A DNA stretch of 48,701 bases from Pseudomonadota bacterium (GTDB lineage Bacteria; Pseudomonadota; Gammaproteobacteria; Burkholderiales; Usitatibacteraceae). Where the stretch lies: NCBI GenBank assembly GCA_029781595.1, contig JAKOWJ010000219.1:1-48701 (forward strand). Reading direction: 5' to 3'. Numbering within the stretch: position 1 is the stretch's first letter; every line of letters begins with the position of its first letter. Shown here in pieces: positions 18,316-26,318 of the stretch. Position numbers and translations under genes: made by a program. The notes beneath the pieces are model-generated. The model did no database searches. It was not told the origin of the DNA and saw only the letters and a list, made by a program, of their open reading frames with translations.

Positions 18316-19608
18316 TCAGGTCGAGGGCAGGATCCGGTCCGGCAGCCAAAGGGCGATCTGCGGAACCGCGATCACCATGGCGAGCAGGAACAGCAGGATG
18401 GCCACGAAGGGCACGACCTCCCGGAAGATGCTGGCGAGGGGCACCTTGGCGGCGCCGGAGAGCACGAACAGGTTCAGGCCCACCGGCGGCGTGATGAGGG
18501 CGATCTCGATGTTGAAGATGAGCACGATGCCGTAGTGCACCGGGTCGATGCCGAGCTTCATGGCGATCGGCGCGAGGATGGGCGTGGTCATCACGTTCAG
18601 GGAGACGGCCTCCATGAACATGCCCAGCACGAACATGATCGCGCTCACCGCCACCAGGAACTGCCAGCCGTTGAGGTGGTAGTTCTCGATGAACTTGAAG
18701 ATGAGCTGCGGCGCGTTGAGGAAGGTGAGCACCTTGGAAAGCAGCACCGCGCCGGCGATGATGGTGAAGATGTTGACCGTGGTGCGCGCCGTCTGCATCA
18801 CCACGGGCCAGAGGTCGCGCACCCGCAGCGTCCGGTACACCCACAGCGCCACGATCGCCGAGTAGAGCGCGCAGGCCGTGGAGATCTCCGTCGCCGTGAG
18901 GTCGCCGGAGTAGAAGCCGTAGAGCACGAAGACCGGAAGCATCAGCACCCAGAAGGCGCGGCGCGCGGCGCCGAGCTTCGCGCCGAAGGACGCGAAGGGG
19001 TCCACCTGCTCGCGCTTCCAGCCCAGCCGGTCCGCCCGCCACACCACGAAGACGAGGAAGGCCAGCACGTTGAGCACGCCCGGCACGATGCCGGCGAAGA
19101 ACATCCGGCCGACGGAGACGTTGACCATCGAGGCGTAGATGAGCATCGCGATGGACGGCGGGATGAGGATGGCCGTCGCGCCCGAGGCGGCGATGAGCGC
19201 CGCGGCGAACCCCTCGCGGTAGCCCTGCTTGCGCATGCCGGTCACGCCGATCTTGCCGATGGCCGCGGCGTCGGCCGCGCTCGAGCCCTGCACGCCGGCG
19301 AACAGGCCCGTGGCGACGACGCACGCGGCGCCCATGCCGCCGCGCAGGCGCCCGACCATGGCGCGCGCCAGGTCGAAGATGCGGTCGATGAGGCCGCCGG
19401 CCGACAGCAGCTCGGCGGCCAGCAGGAAGAACGGGATGGCGAGCAGCGTGAAGTGCTGCACGCTGTCCTGGAGCACGTCCGGGATGAAGGTGATGGGGGC
19501 CAGGCCCAGCGTGTAGAGCGTGACGACCGCGGCCACGATCAGCGCGAAGCCGATCGGCATGCCGATCACGATGAGCAGCAGCAGGATGACGAAGGGGACG
19601 GCGATCAC
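18316..19608 (-). CDS. dctM: TRAP transporter large permease (DctM)
   Basis: 430 aa inner-membrane subunit with about 12 hydrophobic segments, the ion-coupled transport channel of a TRAP importer. Family motifs: IGMPIGFALIVAAVV, IPFFLLAAELLSAGGL, GLFAGVQGSSAADAAAIG, SGATAILIPPSIAMLIYA, and ALITPPVGLNLFVLSG. The start is GTG at 19608, overlapping dctQ by 4 bases. Together with DctP and DctQ it imports an organic acid using a sodium or proton gradient. Confidence 0.95.
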   Translation of the reverse strand: MIAVPFVILLLLIVIGMPIGFALIVAAVVTLYTLGLAPITFIPDVLQDSVQHFTLLAIPFFLLAAELLSAGGLIDRIFDLARAMVGRLRGGMGAACVVATGLFAGVQGSSAADAAAIGKIGVTGMRKQGYREGFAAALIAASGATAILIPPSIAMLIYASMVNVSVGRMFFAGIVPGVLNVLAFLVFVVWRADRLGWKREQVDPFASFGAKLGAARRAFWVLMLPVFVLYGFYSGDLTATEISTACALYSAIVALWVYRTLRVRDLWPVVMQTARTTVNIFTIIAGAVLLSKVLTFLNAPQLIFKFIENYHLNGWQFLVAVSAIMFVLGMFMEAVSLNVMTTPILAPIAMKLGIDPVHYGIVLIFNIEIALITPPVGLNLFVLSGAAKVPLASIFREVVPFVAILLFLLAMVIAVPQIALWLPDRILPST

Positions 19609-20123
19609 GGCCTGCGGCCCCCCGCCGGCCGCCAGATGGCGTAGACCTCCACCGCGAGGTGGGCGATGGTGATCGCGAGGCCGACGGGCAGCGCGCCCAG
19701 CACCCAGGCCATCGGCACGTCGAAGAGCTCCTCGTCGGTGGCGCCGATCTCGATCTGCGAGCGCACGATCGACACGGCGCCCACCAGCATCAGGGCGATC
19801 ACGGCCGCCGTCACCACGGCCGAGAGCGTCATCGCCACGCGCTGCCACTTCGGCGGGAAGCGCTGCAGGAACATGTCGGCGGCCACGTGCCCGCGTTCGG
19901 TGACGAGCGCGCCCATGCCCAGGAAGGTCATCCAGACGAGCATGAGCTCGGGCAGCTTCAGCACCCAGTCGCCGGTGGAGTGCCCGAGGTTGCGCGCCAG
20001 GATCGAGTAGAGGGTGATGAGCAGCGAGGCGATCAGGATCGCGCCCACCGCGGCGATCTCGGCGCGCGCCACCCACCGGACGGCGGGCGGGGAGTGCCCG
20101 CCGCCGTGGCTGGAAGCATCCAT
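19605..20123 (-). CDS. dctQ: TRAP transporter small permease (DctQ)
   Basis: 172 aa membrane protein with four predicted helices; PELMLVWMTFLGMGALVTERG followed by HVAADMFLQRFPP is the DctQ signature. The stop overlaps the dctM start (GTGA). It sits 30 bases downstream of dctP; the gap contains a GCGCTAGCGC palindrome. Confidence 0.94.
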   Translation of the reverse strand: MDASSHGGGHSPPAVRWVARAEIAAVGAILIASLLITLYSILARNLGHSTGDWVLKLPELMLVWMTFLGMGALVTERGHVAADMFLQRFPPKWQRVAMTLSAVVTAAVIALMLVGAVSIVRSQIEIGATDEELFDVPMAWVLGALPVGLAITIAHLAVEVYAIWRPAGGRRP

Positions 20124-20153
20124 CGGGTGTGCGGCGCTAGCGCGTCCGGGACG

Positions 20154-21149
20154 TCACTTGGACGCGAGGATGGCGTCGACCGGCTCCTTGCCGAATTTCT
20201 CGCGCAGCTTGTCGTACGTCTTGGCCATGGCCGCGCGGAAGGCGTTGCGGGCGCCGGCGTCCTTGGCCGGGTCGCTCAGCTTGCCGCCCATCTTCTTCAC
20301 CGTGGCCACGTGCCCGTCGGCGGCGGCCCACACGTCCTTGTCGTACTTCTTGGCGAGCTTGGCGGCGATCGAGTCCATGAGCTTGCGGTCGGCCTCGGGC
20401 AGCGCGTCGAACCACGCCTTGTTGGCGCACCAGAAGTAGGCGCCGTAGGACGGGATGATCATCACGTTGGGCGCGACCTCGTACATCTTCTCGTCGATGT
20501 AGGCGTCGAAGGTCGTGTACACGCCCGAGATCGTGCCCTGCTGCAGCGCCGAGTAGACCTCGTTCAGCGGGATCTTCACCGTGGAGGCGCCCATGCCCTT
20601 CAGGCCGTCGACGACCACCGGGTGGCCGGAGGTGCGGATCACCTGGCCCTTGAAGTCGGCCGGGGCGGTGATGAGCTTTTCCTTCGTGGCGATGACGAAC
20701 GGGCCCTCGTCGAAGAAGGTGAGCACGTGGAAGCCGGCCTTCTCGAGGTCCTTGCGGACCATGTCGGAGCGCTTGCCGTGCAGGAACTCCTGGAACGCGT
20801 CGGCGTCGGCGAAGCCGAAGGGCATCTCCATGAGGTCGGCGTTCTTCGTGTAGGCGGTGTAGGCGCTGTTGGGCTCGTTCGTCATCTGCACGTTGCCGAG
20901 CTGCACGGCCTTCACGGCCTTGTCGCCGCTGTAGAGCTGGCCGCCGGGGTAGATCGTCGTCTTGTAGCGGCCGTTGGTCGCCTTCGCGAGTTCGTCGGCG
21001 AAGGCCTTGGTGAGCTCGCCACGCAGCGTGGTCGCGTTCACCTTCAGCGGGAATTTGATCTCGACCTGCGCCGAGGCGACGGGCGCGAACGCGCCGAGCG
21101 TGGTGGCCAGCGCGGCGGCCGCGAGGCCCGAAACGAGCTTCTTCAGCAT
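20154..21149 (-). CDS. dctP: TRAP transporter substrate-binding protein (DctP)
   Basis: Periplasmic binding protein, 331 aa, with a signal peptide (MLKKLVSGLAAAALATTLGA, cleavage after SAQ near residue 28). The domain includes YPGGQLYSGDKAVKAVQLG and GQVIRTSGHPVVVDGLKGMG; the Arg in VIRTSG is the conserved ligand for the substrate carboxylate. NEVYSALQQGTISG is also typical. The ligand cannot be told from sequence. A strong Shine-Dalgarno (GAGGAGGAG) precedes the ATG. It is divergent from the IclR gene and likely controlled by it. Confidence 0.94.
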   Translation of the reverse strand: MLKKLVSGLAAAALATTLGAFAPVASAQVEIKFPLKVNATTLRGELTKAFADELAKATNGRYKTTIYPGGQLYSGDKAVKAVQLGNVQMTNEPNSAYTAYTKNADLMEMPFGFADADAFQEFLHGKRSDMVRKDLEKAGFHVLTFFDEGPFVIATKEKLITAPADFKGQVIRTSGHPVVVDGLKGMGASTVKIPLNEVYSALQQGTISGVYTTFDAYIDEKMYEVAPNVMIIPSYGAYFWCANKAWFDALPEADRKLMDSIAAKLAKKYDKDVWAAADGHVATVKKMGGKLSDPAKDAGARNAFRAAMAKTYDKLREKFGKEPVDAILASK

Positions 21150-21175
21150 GGGAACTCCTCCTCGTACAAGATGAA

Positions 21176-21245
21176 TTGCGTTCTGACAGACAGAACAGTA
21201 TTCTATTTTCGAGAGACTTTAGCTTCCGCCGTCCATCTCCGTCAA
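21176..21245. promoter_or_regulatory. Divergent iclR/dctP promoters with palindromic operator
   Basis: Plus strand, for iclR: TTGCGT (21176-21181), 17-base spacer, TATTCT (21199-21204). Minus strand, for dctP: TTGACG (21240-21245), 18-base spacer, TAAAGT (21216-21221). The inverted repeat GTTCTG-N5-CAGAAC (21180-21196) fills the iclR spacer, and a second repeat AGAA-N5-TTCT (21192-21204) overlaps it. Both lie just downstream of the predicted dctP start. Binding would block both promoters, fitting an IclR-type repressor. The repeats are seen; protein binding is inferred. Confidence 0.6.
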
Positions 21246-21261
21246 TACGCCGAAACCGGTC

Positions 21262-21975
21262 GTGAAGAATGCCACCTCCCCTGCCGCGGAGCAACGCGTG
21301 GAGTCCGTCGAGCGCGCGCTGCAGATCCTCGACGCCGTGGGCGCCGCCGGCGGGCCCGTGCCCCTGGCCCAGCTGGCCGAGCGCACGGGCCTCTACAAGA
21401 GCACGCTGCTGCGCATCGCGGCCTCGCTCGAGCGCTTCGGCTACCTCGTCCGCCAGGCGGACGGCTGCTTCCGGCTGGGCCCCACCCTGTGGACGCTGGG
21501 CGCCCTCTACCGGCAGCACTTCGACATCGAGGAGACGGTGCGGCCGGAATTGCGCCGCCTCGTCGAGGCCACCCAGGAGACGGCGTCGTTCTACGTGCGC
21601 GAGGGGGACCTTCGCGTGTGCCTCTTCCGGCAGAACTCGCCCCGCGCGATGCGCCACCACCTCGAGGAGGGCATCCGCTTCCCCCTGGGCAAGGGCGCCA
21701 GCGGGCGAGTGCTGAGCGCCTTCTCGGCGCCGGCCCCCACCGAGGCCGAGGCCGCGATCGTCCAGCAGGGCCACTACTGCTCTCTCGGGGAGAGGGACCC
21801 GCACGTGGCGGCCATCGCCGTGCCCGTGTTCGACCGCGAGGACAGGCTGCGCGGGGCGCTGGCGGTCTCCGGGCTCATCACGCGCTTCGACGAGAAGTCG
21901 CGCCGGGCCGCGCTCCGGGCCCTGCGGGAAGGCGCGGCGCGCCTGCGCGCCAGCCTGCCGCTCGAATCCCGCTGA
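21262..21975 (+). CDS. IclR family transcriptional regulator
   Basis: 237 aa regulator with an N-terminal winged helix (about 14-75: VESVERALQILDAVGAAG, then LAQLAERTGLYKSTLLRIAA) and a C-terminal IclR effector domain ending VAAIAVPVFDREDRLRGALA. The start is GTG at 21262; no in-frame ATG fits. Divergent from dctPQM with a palindromic operator between them, so it most likely controls this transporter and itself. The ligand is probably the transported acid or a product of it. Confidence 0.93.
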   Translation: MKNATSPAAEQRVESVERALQILDAVGAAGGPVPLAQLAERTGLYKSTLLRIAASLERFGYLVRQADGCFRLGPTLWTLGALYRQHFDIEETVRPELRRLVEATQETASFYVREGDLRVCLFRQNSPRAMRHHLEEGIRFPLGKGASGRVLSAFSAPAPTEAEAAIVQQGHYCSLGERDPHVAAIAVPVFDREDRLRGALAVSGLITRFDEKSRRAALRALREGAARLRASLPLESR

Positions 21976-21987
21976 GGCGCGCGGCGC

Positions 21988-22908
21988 CTACCCGCCGGCG
22001 AGCGCCGCGGCGAGCAGGTAGGCGAGGAGCCACAGCGCGAGGCTGCGCCACAGCATGCCTTCCAGGCTCGCGAGCGCCTCCTCGCCCGGCGGCTCTCCCG
22101 TGCCGAGCGCGGGACGCTCGATGACGGACCCCGGCGCCGCGATGGCCTCGCCCAGGCGCACGCCCAGGGCGCCCGCCCCGCTCGCGAGGACGATGCCCTC
22201 CTCCGGCCGCAGCCACTGCGCCGCCTGCGAGCGCCAGCAGAAGAGCGCGTCCTCGAAGTCGCCGACGACCGCGAACACGAAGGCCGTCACGCGCTGCGGC
22301 ACCCAGTCCAGCACCTCGAAGGCGCGGCCCGCGAACCAGCCGAACTCGCGCTCGCCCGTCTCCTGGCCCGCGTCCCACAGCCGGGCGGCGCGGCGCGTGA
22401 GCGGATACAGCACGGCGCCCAGCGGGCCGGGCAGCAGCAGGTACCAGAAGAGCAGTGCGAAGGTGCCCTGGTGCGCCTCGCGAAGCGCCTGCTCGGCCGC
22501 CAGGCGCACGGTGGTGCCCGCGTCGTCGGCGGGGGGCGCCTCGCCGAGCCACTGCGCCAGGCGGCGCGAGGCCGCGCCGGGGTCGCCGTCGCGCAGGTGC
22601 CGGTCGATCGCTCCCACGTGGCCGGTCGTGTGAAGGAACCTGAGGCTCGCGTACAGCACGGCCGCGTCCAGCGCGGCCAGCACGATGCCGTGCACGGACG
22701 CGGCGAGCGCGGCGGCCAGTCCCAGCGGAACCAGCACGACGGCGACGAGGACGGCGTAGGCGAAGATGCCCGAGTTGCGATCGCCCGCGTCCAGGCGCTT
22801 GGCGGTCGACAGGCACAGGCGCCCGTAGAACGCCTCCAGGGGCGGGCGTTCGCCCGGCGGGTAGGCGTACTGCGCCAGCAGGGCGGCGACGAGGGCGACG
22901 AGGATCAT
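21988..22908 (-). CDS. CobD/CbiB-like membrane protein
   Basis: 306 aa, about four to five hydrophobic segments (for example ILVALVAALLAQYAY and YAVLVAVVLVPLGLAAALAA). The family is suggested by GTFALLFWYLLLPGPLGAVLYP, LDWVPQRVTAFVFAVVGDFEDAL and the C-terminal membrane segment. Adenosylcobinamide-phosphate synthases (CobD) share this pattern, but no other cobalamin gene is in the window. Betaproteobacteria commonly carry such a CobD-related gene alone; AmpE-like is another label in use. Molecular function is therefore uncertain. Convergent with iclR, 12 bases apart. Confidence 0.8.
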   Translation of the reverse strand: MILVALVAALLAQYAYPPGERPPLEAFYGRLCLSTAKRLDAGDRNSGIFAYAVLVAVVLVPLGLAAALAASVHGIVLAALDAAVLYASLRFLHTTGHVGAIDRHLRDGDPGAASRRLAQWLGEAPPADDAGTTVRLAAEQALREAHQGTFALLFWYLLLPGPLGAVLYPLTRRAARLWDAGQETGEREFGWFAGRAFEVLDWVPQRVTAFVFAVVGDFEDALFCWRSQAAQWLRPEEGIVLASGAGALGVRLGEAIAAPGSVIERPALGTGEPPGEEALASLEGMLWRSLALWLLAYLLAAALAGG

Positions 22909-23036
22909 GGACGGATTCCGGAATCTGTGGCGATTATAGTTTCGGCGGCGGCGCTCCCGCGACCGGCGGGCCGGACCGGCAGGCCGGAGAGGGAGCCGCC
23001 GCGCGGCACCACAAAACGACCAAGGAGGAGAACCCC

Positions 23037-24005
23037 ATGCCCAGGACCATCGCCGCGTTCGTCGCGGCCCTCGCCCTGTCGACCGCGGCCGCGGCGCAGG
23101 ATTTCCCCAACCGCACCGTCACGCTCATCGCGCCGTTCCCGGCCGGCGGCCCGACGGACACCGTCGCCCGGCTCGTGGGCCAGTCCATGAGCAAGGCGCT
23201 GCGCCAGACGGTGATCATCGAGAACATCGGCGGCGCCGGCGGCACCATCGGATCGAAGCGCGCGGCGGCGGCCAAGCCGGACGGCTACACGGTCCTGCTC
23301 ATGCACATCGGCATCGCGACGAGCGTCTCGCTCTACCGCAACCTCGGCTACAACCCGGTCACGGACCTCGAGCCCGTCGGCATCGTGACGACGGTGCCCA
23401 TGGTGTTCATCGGCCGCAAGGACTTCCCGCCCGCCAGCATGAAGGAGCTCATCGCCTACGTGAAGGCGAACAAGGACAAGGTCACCTACGCCAACTCGGG
23501 CGTCGGTTCGGCCTCGCACCTGTGCGGCATGCTGTTCATGTCCGCCATCGGCACCGATCTCACCACCGTCCCCTACAAGGGCACGGGCCCCGCCATGACC
23601 GACCTCATCGGCGGGCAGGTCGACTTCCTGTGCGACCAGACCACCAACGCGACGCCCCAGATCAAGGGCGGCAAGGTGAAGGCCTACGCGGTCACGACGG
23701 CCCGGCGGGTGAAGGCCCTGGGCGACCTGCCCACCGTGCAGGAGTCGGGAATCGCCGGATACGAGGTCGGCGTCTGGAACGGGCTGTGGGTGCCCAAGGG
23801 CACGCCCAAGGCGGCCGTCGACAAGCTCACCGCGGCCCTGCGCGCCGCGCTCAAGGACCCGGCGGTGATCTCCAAGCTGGGCGACCTGGGCAGCGAGCCG
23901 GCGTCGGACCAGGAGGCGTCGCCCGAGGCGCTGGGCGCGCTGCTCAAGTCGGAAGTGGCTCGCTGGAGCCCGATCATCCGCAAGGCCGGCGTCTACGCGG
24001 ACTGA
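23037..24005 (+). CDS. Bug family tripartite tricarboxylate transporter substrate-binding protein
   Basis: 322 aa periplasmic binding protein with signal peptide MPRTIAAFVAALALSTAAAA, cleaved near residue 20. The Bug fold is shown by FPNRTVTLIAPFPAGGPTDT, VIIENIGGAGGTIGSKRAA and KPDGYTVLLMH, and by LPTVQESGIAGYEVGVWNGL. The Shine-Dalgarno AAGGAGGAG lies just upstream. No TctA or TctB membrane gene is nearby, so it is an orphan; Burkholderiales genomes often carry many such. The ligand is unknown, probably a carboxylate. Confidence 0.94.
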   Translation: MPRTIAAFVAALALSTAAAAQDFPNRTVTLIAPFPAGGPTDTVARLVGQSMSKALRQTVIIENIGGAGGTIGSKRAAAAKPDGYTVLLMHIGIATSVSLYRNLGYNPVTDLEPVGIVTTVPMVFIGRKDFPPASMKELIAYVKANKDKVTYANSGVGSASHLCGMLFMSAIGTDLTTVPYKGTGPAMTDLIGGQVDFLCDQTTNATPQIKGGKVKAYAVTTARRVKALGDLPTVQESGIAGYEVGVWNGLWVPKGTPKAAVDKLTAALRAALKDPAVISKLGDLGSEPASDQEASPEALGALLKSEVARWSPIIRKAGVYAD

Positions 24006-24022
24006 CGCCCGGCGCACGGGCG

Positions 24023-24052
24023 AAAAAAGCCCCGCCGGCTGGGCCGGCGGGG
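24023..24052 (-). terminator. Rho-independent terminator of the decarboxylase-acyltransferase operon
   Basis: CCCCGCCGGC (24030-24039) pairs perfectly with GCCGGCGGGG (24043-24052) around TGG. On the minus strand it is followed, after one base, by six T (24028-24023). No T-run follows it on the plus strand, so it serves minus-strand transcription arriving from the acyltransferase gene, not the Bug gene. Confidence 0.8.
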
Positions 24053-24066
24053 TCAACCGCTCTCGG

Positions 24067-24260
24067 AGGAGAAACTGCCGGCTCGCCAAGGGCTTGCCGA
24101 CACTTCTCCTACAGCAGGGACCGTGCCACCCGGCCCTGCTGCGAAAAATCCCCTGCCGTCAGTGACTTGCACGCAGCCCCTGGCGAGCCCCCTCGCCGGA
24201 TTGGCGCGCTGCTGGTGCACCGCAGCACCAGCGTGGGTCACCGCCCGCCGCTAGCGGGCG
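24067..24260. other. Hairpin-rich 3' region, possible structured RNA
   Basis: Between the acyltransferase stop and the terminator are five further perfect or near-perfect stems: 24067-24073 with 24104-24110 (7 bp, with an inner CGGC/GCCG pair); 24112-24119 with 24134-24141 (8 bp); 24182-24187 with 24192-24197 (6 bp, CCCC loop); 24211-24218 with 24225-24232 (8 bp); and 24242-24248 with 24254-24260 (7 bp, the acyltransferase stop codon lying in its loop). It matches no RNA family I can recognise. Minus-strand transcription is likely because of the terminator that follows. It could be a stable 3' UTR, a processed small RNA, or chance structure in GC-rich DNA. Confidence 0.4.
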
Positions 24261-24835
24261 CGCCGGCCCCGCACTTCGGCGTAGTAGGCCTCCACGCGTT
24301 GCCTCTCGGCCTCGATGTCCTCGCCCACGGCCAGGCGCGGCCCGATGCGCACCGTGCGCGTGGCGTAGTCGAGGGCCACGAGCTGCAGCGGTACGCCCGC
24401 GCCCCGCGCGATGTGCAGGAACCCGGTCTTGAAGCGCTCGACCTTGCGGCGGGTGCCTTCCGGCGCGATCACGAGCATGCGCGCACCGTCCCCGCGGAAG
24501 GCGGCGATCGCCTCGCCCACCACGCCGTGGGCCGACGAGCGGTCCACGGGGATCCCGCCCATCCACCGCAGGAACGACGAGAACGGCCAGACGAACAGGG
24601 AGTGCTTGCCGAGGAAGGACAGGCGCAGGTCCAGCGCGAACATCGCCGCGGCGCCGTGGACGAAGTCCCAGTTCGACGTGTGCGGCGCGACGGCGACCAC
24701 GAGCTTGGGCTCGTCCGGGAACCGCCCCTCGAATCGCCAGCCCGCCAGGCGCATGACCGTCCGCCCGATCCACCGCCAGGCGGCCGAGCCGCGCCGCGGC
24801 AGGGACGGCGGCACGATGGCCGCGAGGTCCGTCAC
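24251..24835 (-). CDS. 1-acylglycerol-3-phosphate acyltransferase-like protein
   Basis: 194 aa PlsC-superfamily acyltransferase. Motif I H-x4-D is PHTSNWD (His52, Asp57); motif III EGTR is at 126-129 in IAPEGTRRKVERFKTGF; GIPVDRS (94-100) is the glycerol-phosphate binding segment. The compact size and HTSNWD match a soluble or peripheral PlsC-like group. The start is GTG at 24835, overlapping the dehydratase stop by 4 bases. The acceptor substrate is not certain: lysophosphatidate or another lipid. Last gene of the operon. Confidence 0.87.
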   Translation of the reverse strand: MTDLAAIVPPSLPRRGSAAWRWIGRTVMRLAGWRFEGRFPDEPKLVVAVAPHTSNWDFVHGAAAMFALDLRLSFLGKHSLFVWPFSSFLRWMGGIPVDRSSAHGVVGEAIAAFRGDGARMLVIAPEGTRRKVERFKTGFLHIARGAGVPLQLVALDYATRTVRIGPRLAVGEDIEAERQRVEAYYAEVRGRRAR

Positions 24836-25806
24836 GCGAAGAGCCGGGCTGCCGCGCGCAGGTCGACGTTGCCGCCGGACAGGATGACGCCGACGCGGGC
24901 GCCGCGCGTGTCGAGGCGGCCGGAGAGGACGCCGGCGGTGGCCAGCGCCCCGGTGGGCTCCACCACGAGCTTCATGCGCTCCCACAGGAAGCGCATGGCC
25001 TCGACGATCTCCTCGTCGGTCACCGTGAGCATGTCGTGCACGTGCTCCAGCACCATCGGGAAGGTGATGCGGCCCAGCGACTGGGTGCGGGCGCCGTCGG
25101 CGATCGTCACCGGGTTGTCCACGCGCTGCAGCGAGCGCGTGCGGAAGGACCGCGTGGCGTCGTCGCCCGCCGCCGGCTCGACGCCGACGACCTTCACGCC
25201 GGGAGAGAGGTGGCGCGCGGCCACGGCGCAGCCCGACAGCAGCCCGCCGCCGCCGCAGCAGACGAAGAGCCAGTCCAGCGGGCCCGTCTCCTCGATGAGC
25301 TCCTTGGCCGCCGTGCCCTGCCCCGCGATCACGTGCGGGTGGTCGAACGGCGGGATGAGCGTGGCGCCGCGCTCGGTGGCCAGCCGGGCCGCGAAGGCCT
25401 CCCGGTCCTCGCCCGCGGCGCGGTCGTAGAGCACGACCTCGGCGCCGTATCCCCGCGTCGCGTCCATCTTGACCTCGGGCGCGTCGGCCGGCATCACGAT
25501 GGCCGCCGGGATGCCCAGCAGGCGCCCGGCCAGCGCGACGGCCTGCGCGTGGTTGCCGGACGAGAACGCCACCACGCCGCGCCGCGCCTGATCCGGGGAG
25601 AGCCGCGAGAGGGCGTTGTAGGCGCCGCGGAACTTGAACGCGCCCATGCGCTGGAAGTTCTCGCACTTGAAGAACGCGCGGGTGCCGGTGAGAGAGTCGA
25701 AGGTGCCGGAGGTGGCCACCGGCGTGCGGTGCGCCACGCCCGCGATGCGCTCGGCGGCGGCGTCGACGTCGGCCCAGCCCACGAGGCCGGAAGCGAGATC
25801 GTCCAT
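24832..25806 (-). CDS. PLP-dependent threonine/serine dehydratase family protein
   Basis: 324 aa fold-type II PLP enzyme. The Schiff-base lysine is Lys58 in GAFKFRGA; SSGNHAQ (82-88) and GGGGL (185-189) bind the cofactor. There is no C-terminal ACT-type regulatory domain, so this is a catabolic type (TdcB-like threonine deaminase, serine racemase or hydroxyaspartate ammonia-lyase) rather than biosynthetic IlvA. Substrate cannot be decided. It starts 4 bases after the DUF6494 gene in transcription order and couples to the acyltransferase by GTGA overlap. Confidence 0.92.
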   Translation of the reverse strand: MDDLASGLVGWADVDAAAERIAGVAHRTPVATSGTFDSLTGTRAFFKCENFQRMGAFKFRGAYNALSRLSPDQARRGVVAFSSGNHAQAVALAGRLLGIPAAIVMPADAPEVKMDATRGYGAEVVLYDRAAGEDREAFAARLATERGATLIPPFDHPHVIAGQGTAAKELIEETGPLDWLFVCCGGGGLLSGCAVAARHLSPGVKVVGVEPAAGDDATRSFRTRSLQRVDNPVTIADGARTQSLGRITFPMVLEHVHDMLTVTDEEIVEAMRFLWERMKLVVEPTGALATAGVLSGRLDTRGARVGVILSGGNVDLRAAARLFA

Positions 25807-25810
25807 CGCG

Positions 25811-26017
25811 CTACTCGAGGGTGATGCGCCCGTCGATGGTCACGGCCAGCGCGAGGCCCTCGACCGTGAGGGTCACGCGTGCGGGCAGCGTCTCGGCGCC
25901 CTTGAGGCGCCCGTCGGCCAGGGCCTTCTCGATGGCCCCCTCGATCTCGCGCTGCGACTGCACCCCCACGCTCTTCAGGAACTTGCGGATGCTCATGTTC
26001 AGGGTATCGGGATTCAT
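25811..26017 (-). CDS. DUF6494 family protein
   Basis: 68 aa, with NMSIRKFLKSVGVQSQREIE at the N-terminus and a beta-rich second half (RVTLTVEGLALAVTIDGRI). I match this pattern to DUF6494 from memory. No signal peptide, membrane segment or cysteine is present. Its place between the 80-residue unknown and the dehydratase, with gaps of 9 and 4 bases, shows it is translated within the operon. Function unknown. Confidence 0.85.
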   Translation of the reverse strand: MNPDTLNMSIRKFLKSVGVQSQREIEGAIEKALADGRLKGAETLPARVTLTVEGLALAVTIDGRITLE

Positions 26018-26026
26018 GCGCCTCTC

Positions 26027-26269
26027 CTAGCGGGAACGGGTGATCGCGGCGAGCGCGTCGCGCAGCGTGTCCTCGGGCAGCGCGTTGACGCTCTGGGCGA
26101 GGACGTCGGCCTCGGTGGCCACGGTGGCGGGCAGCGCACGGCTCTCCATGAGCGCCACGAACTGGGCGGCCGCCCCCGCCACGCGCAGGAGGTGGGCCCG
26201 CTCGGTCATGAGGATGTCCAGTTCCTTGCCCAGCATGAAGCTGCCGGTGGTCTCGCTCGCGTTCGTCAT
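26027..26269 (-). CDS. Hypothetical protein
   Basis: 80 aa, not recognised. Mostly helical: KELDILMTERAHLLRVAGAA then FVALMESRALPATV, with a second predicted helix pair near the end (DTLRDALAAITRSR). No membrane segment. It lies 49 bases after the DUF6352 gene and 9 bases before DUF6494. The repeated Leu/Ala spacing suggests a small helical bundle or coiled-coil adaptor. Position in a tight operon and ordinary codon usage make it likely real. Confidence 0.7.
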   Translation of the reverse strand: MTNASETTGSFMLGKELDILMTERAHLLRVAGAAAQFVALMESRALPATVATEADVLAQSVNALPEDTLRDALAAITRSR

Positions 26270-26318
26270 CGGTGCACCCGCCCGGATTTCCAGGCCGCCA
26301 TTCTACCGCGCGCGGGCC

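Noticed and set aside
21180..21204. Second LexA box, because CAGAAC also occurs here
   Set aside because: The half-sites are in the opposite order (GTTCTG-N5-CAGAAC) and the spacing differs; an IclR operator explains it better.
24053..24241. 62-codon open frame on the minus strand over the hairpin region
   Set aside because: No ribosome site of note, composition is Gly/Ala/Arg-rich as expected by chance, and it runs through several perfect stems; structured non-coding sequence is more likely.
24029..24260. 6S RNA, 4.5S RNA, RNase P RNA, tmRNA or glycine/SAH/TPP riboswitch
   Set aside because: I looked for the conserved sequence blocks of each on both strands and did not find them.
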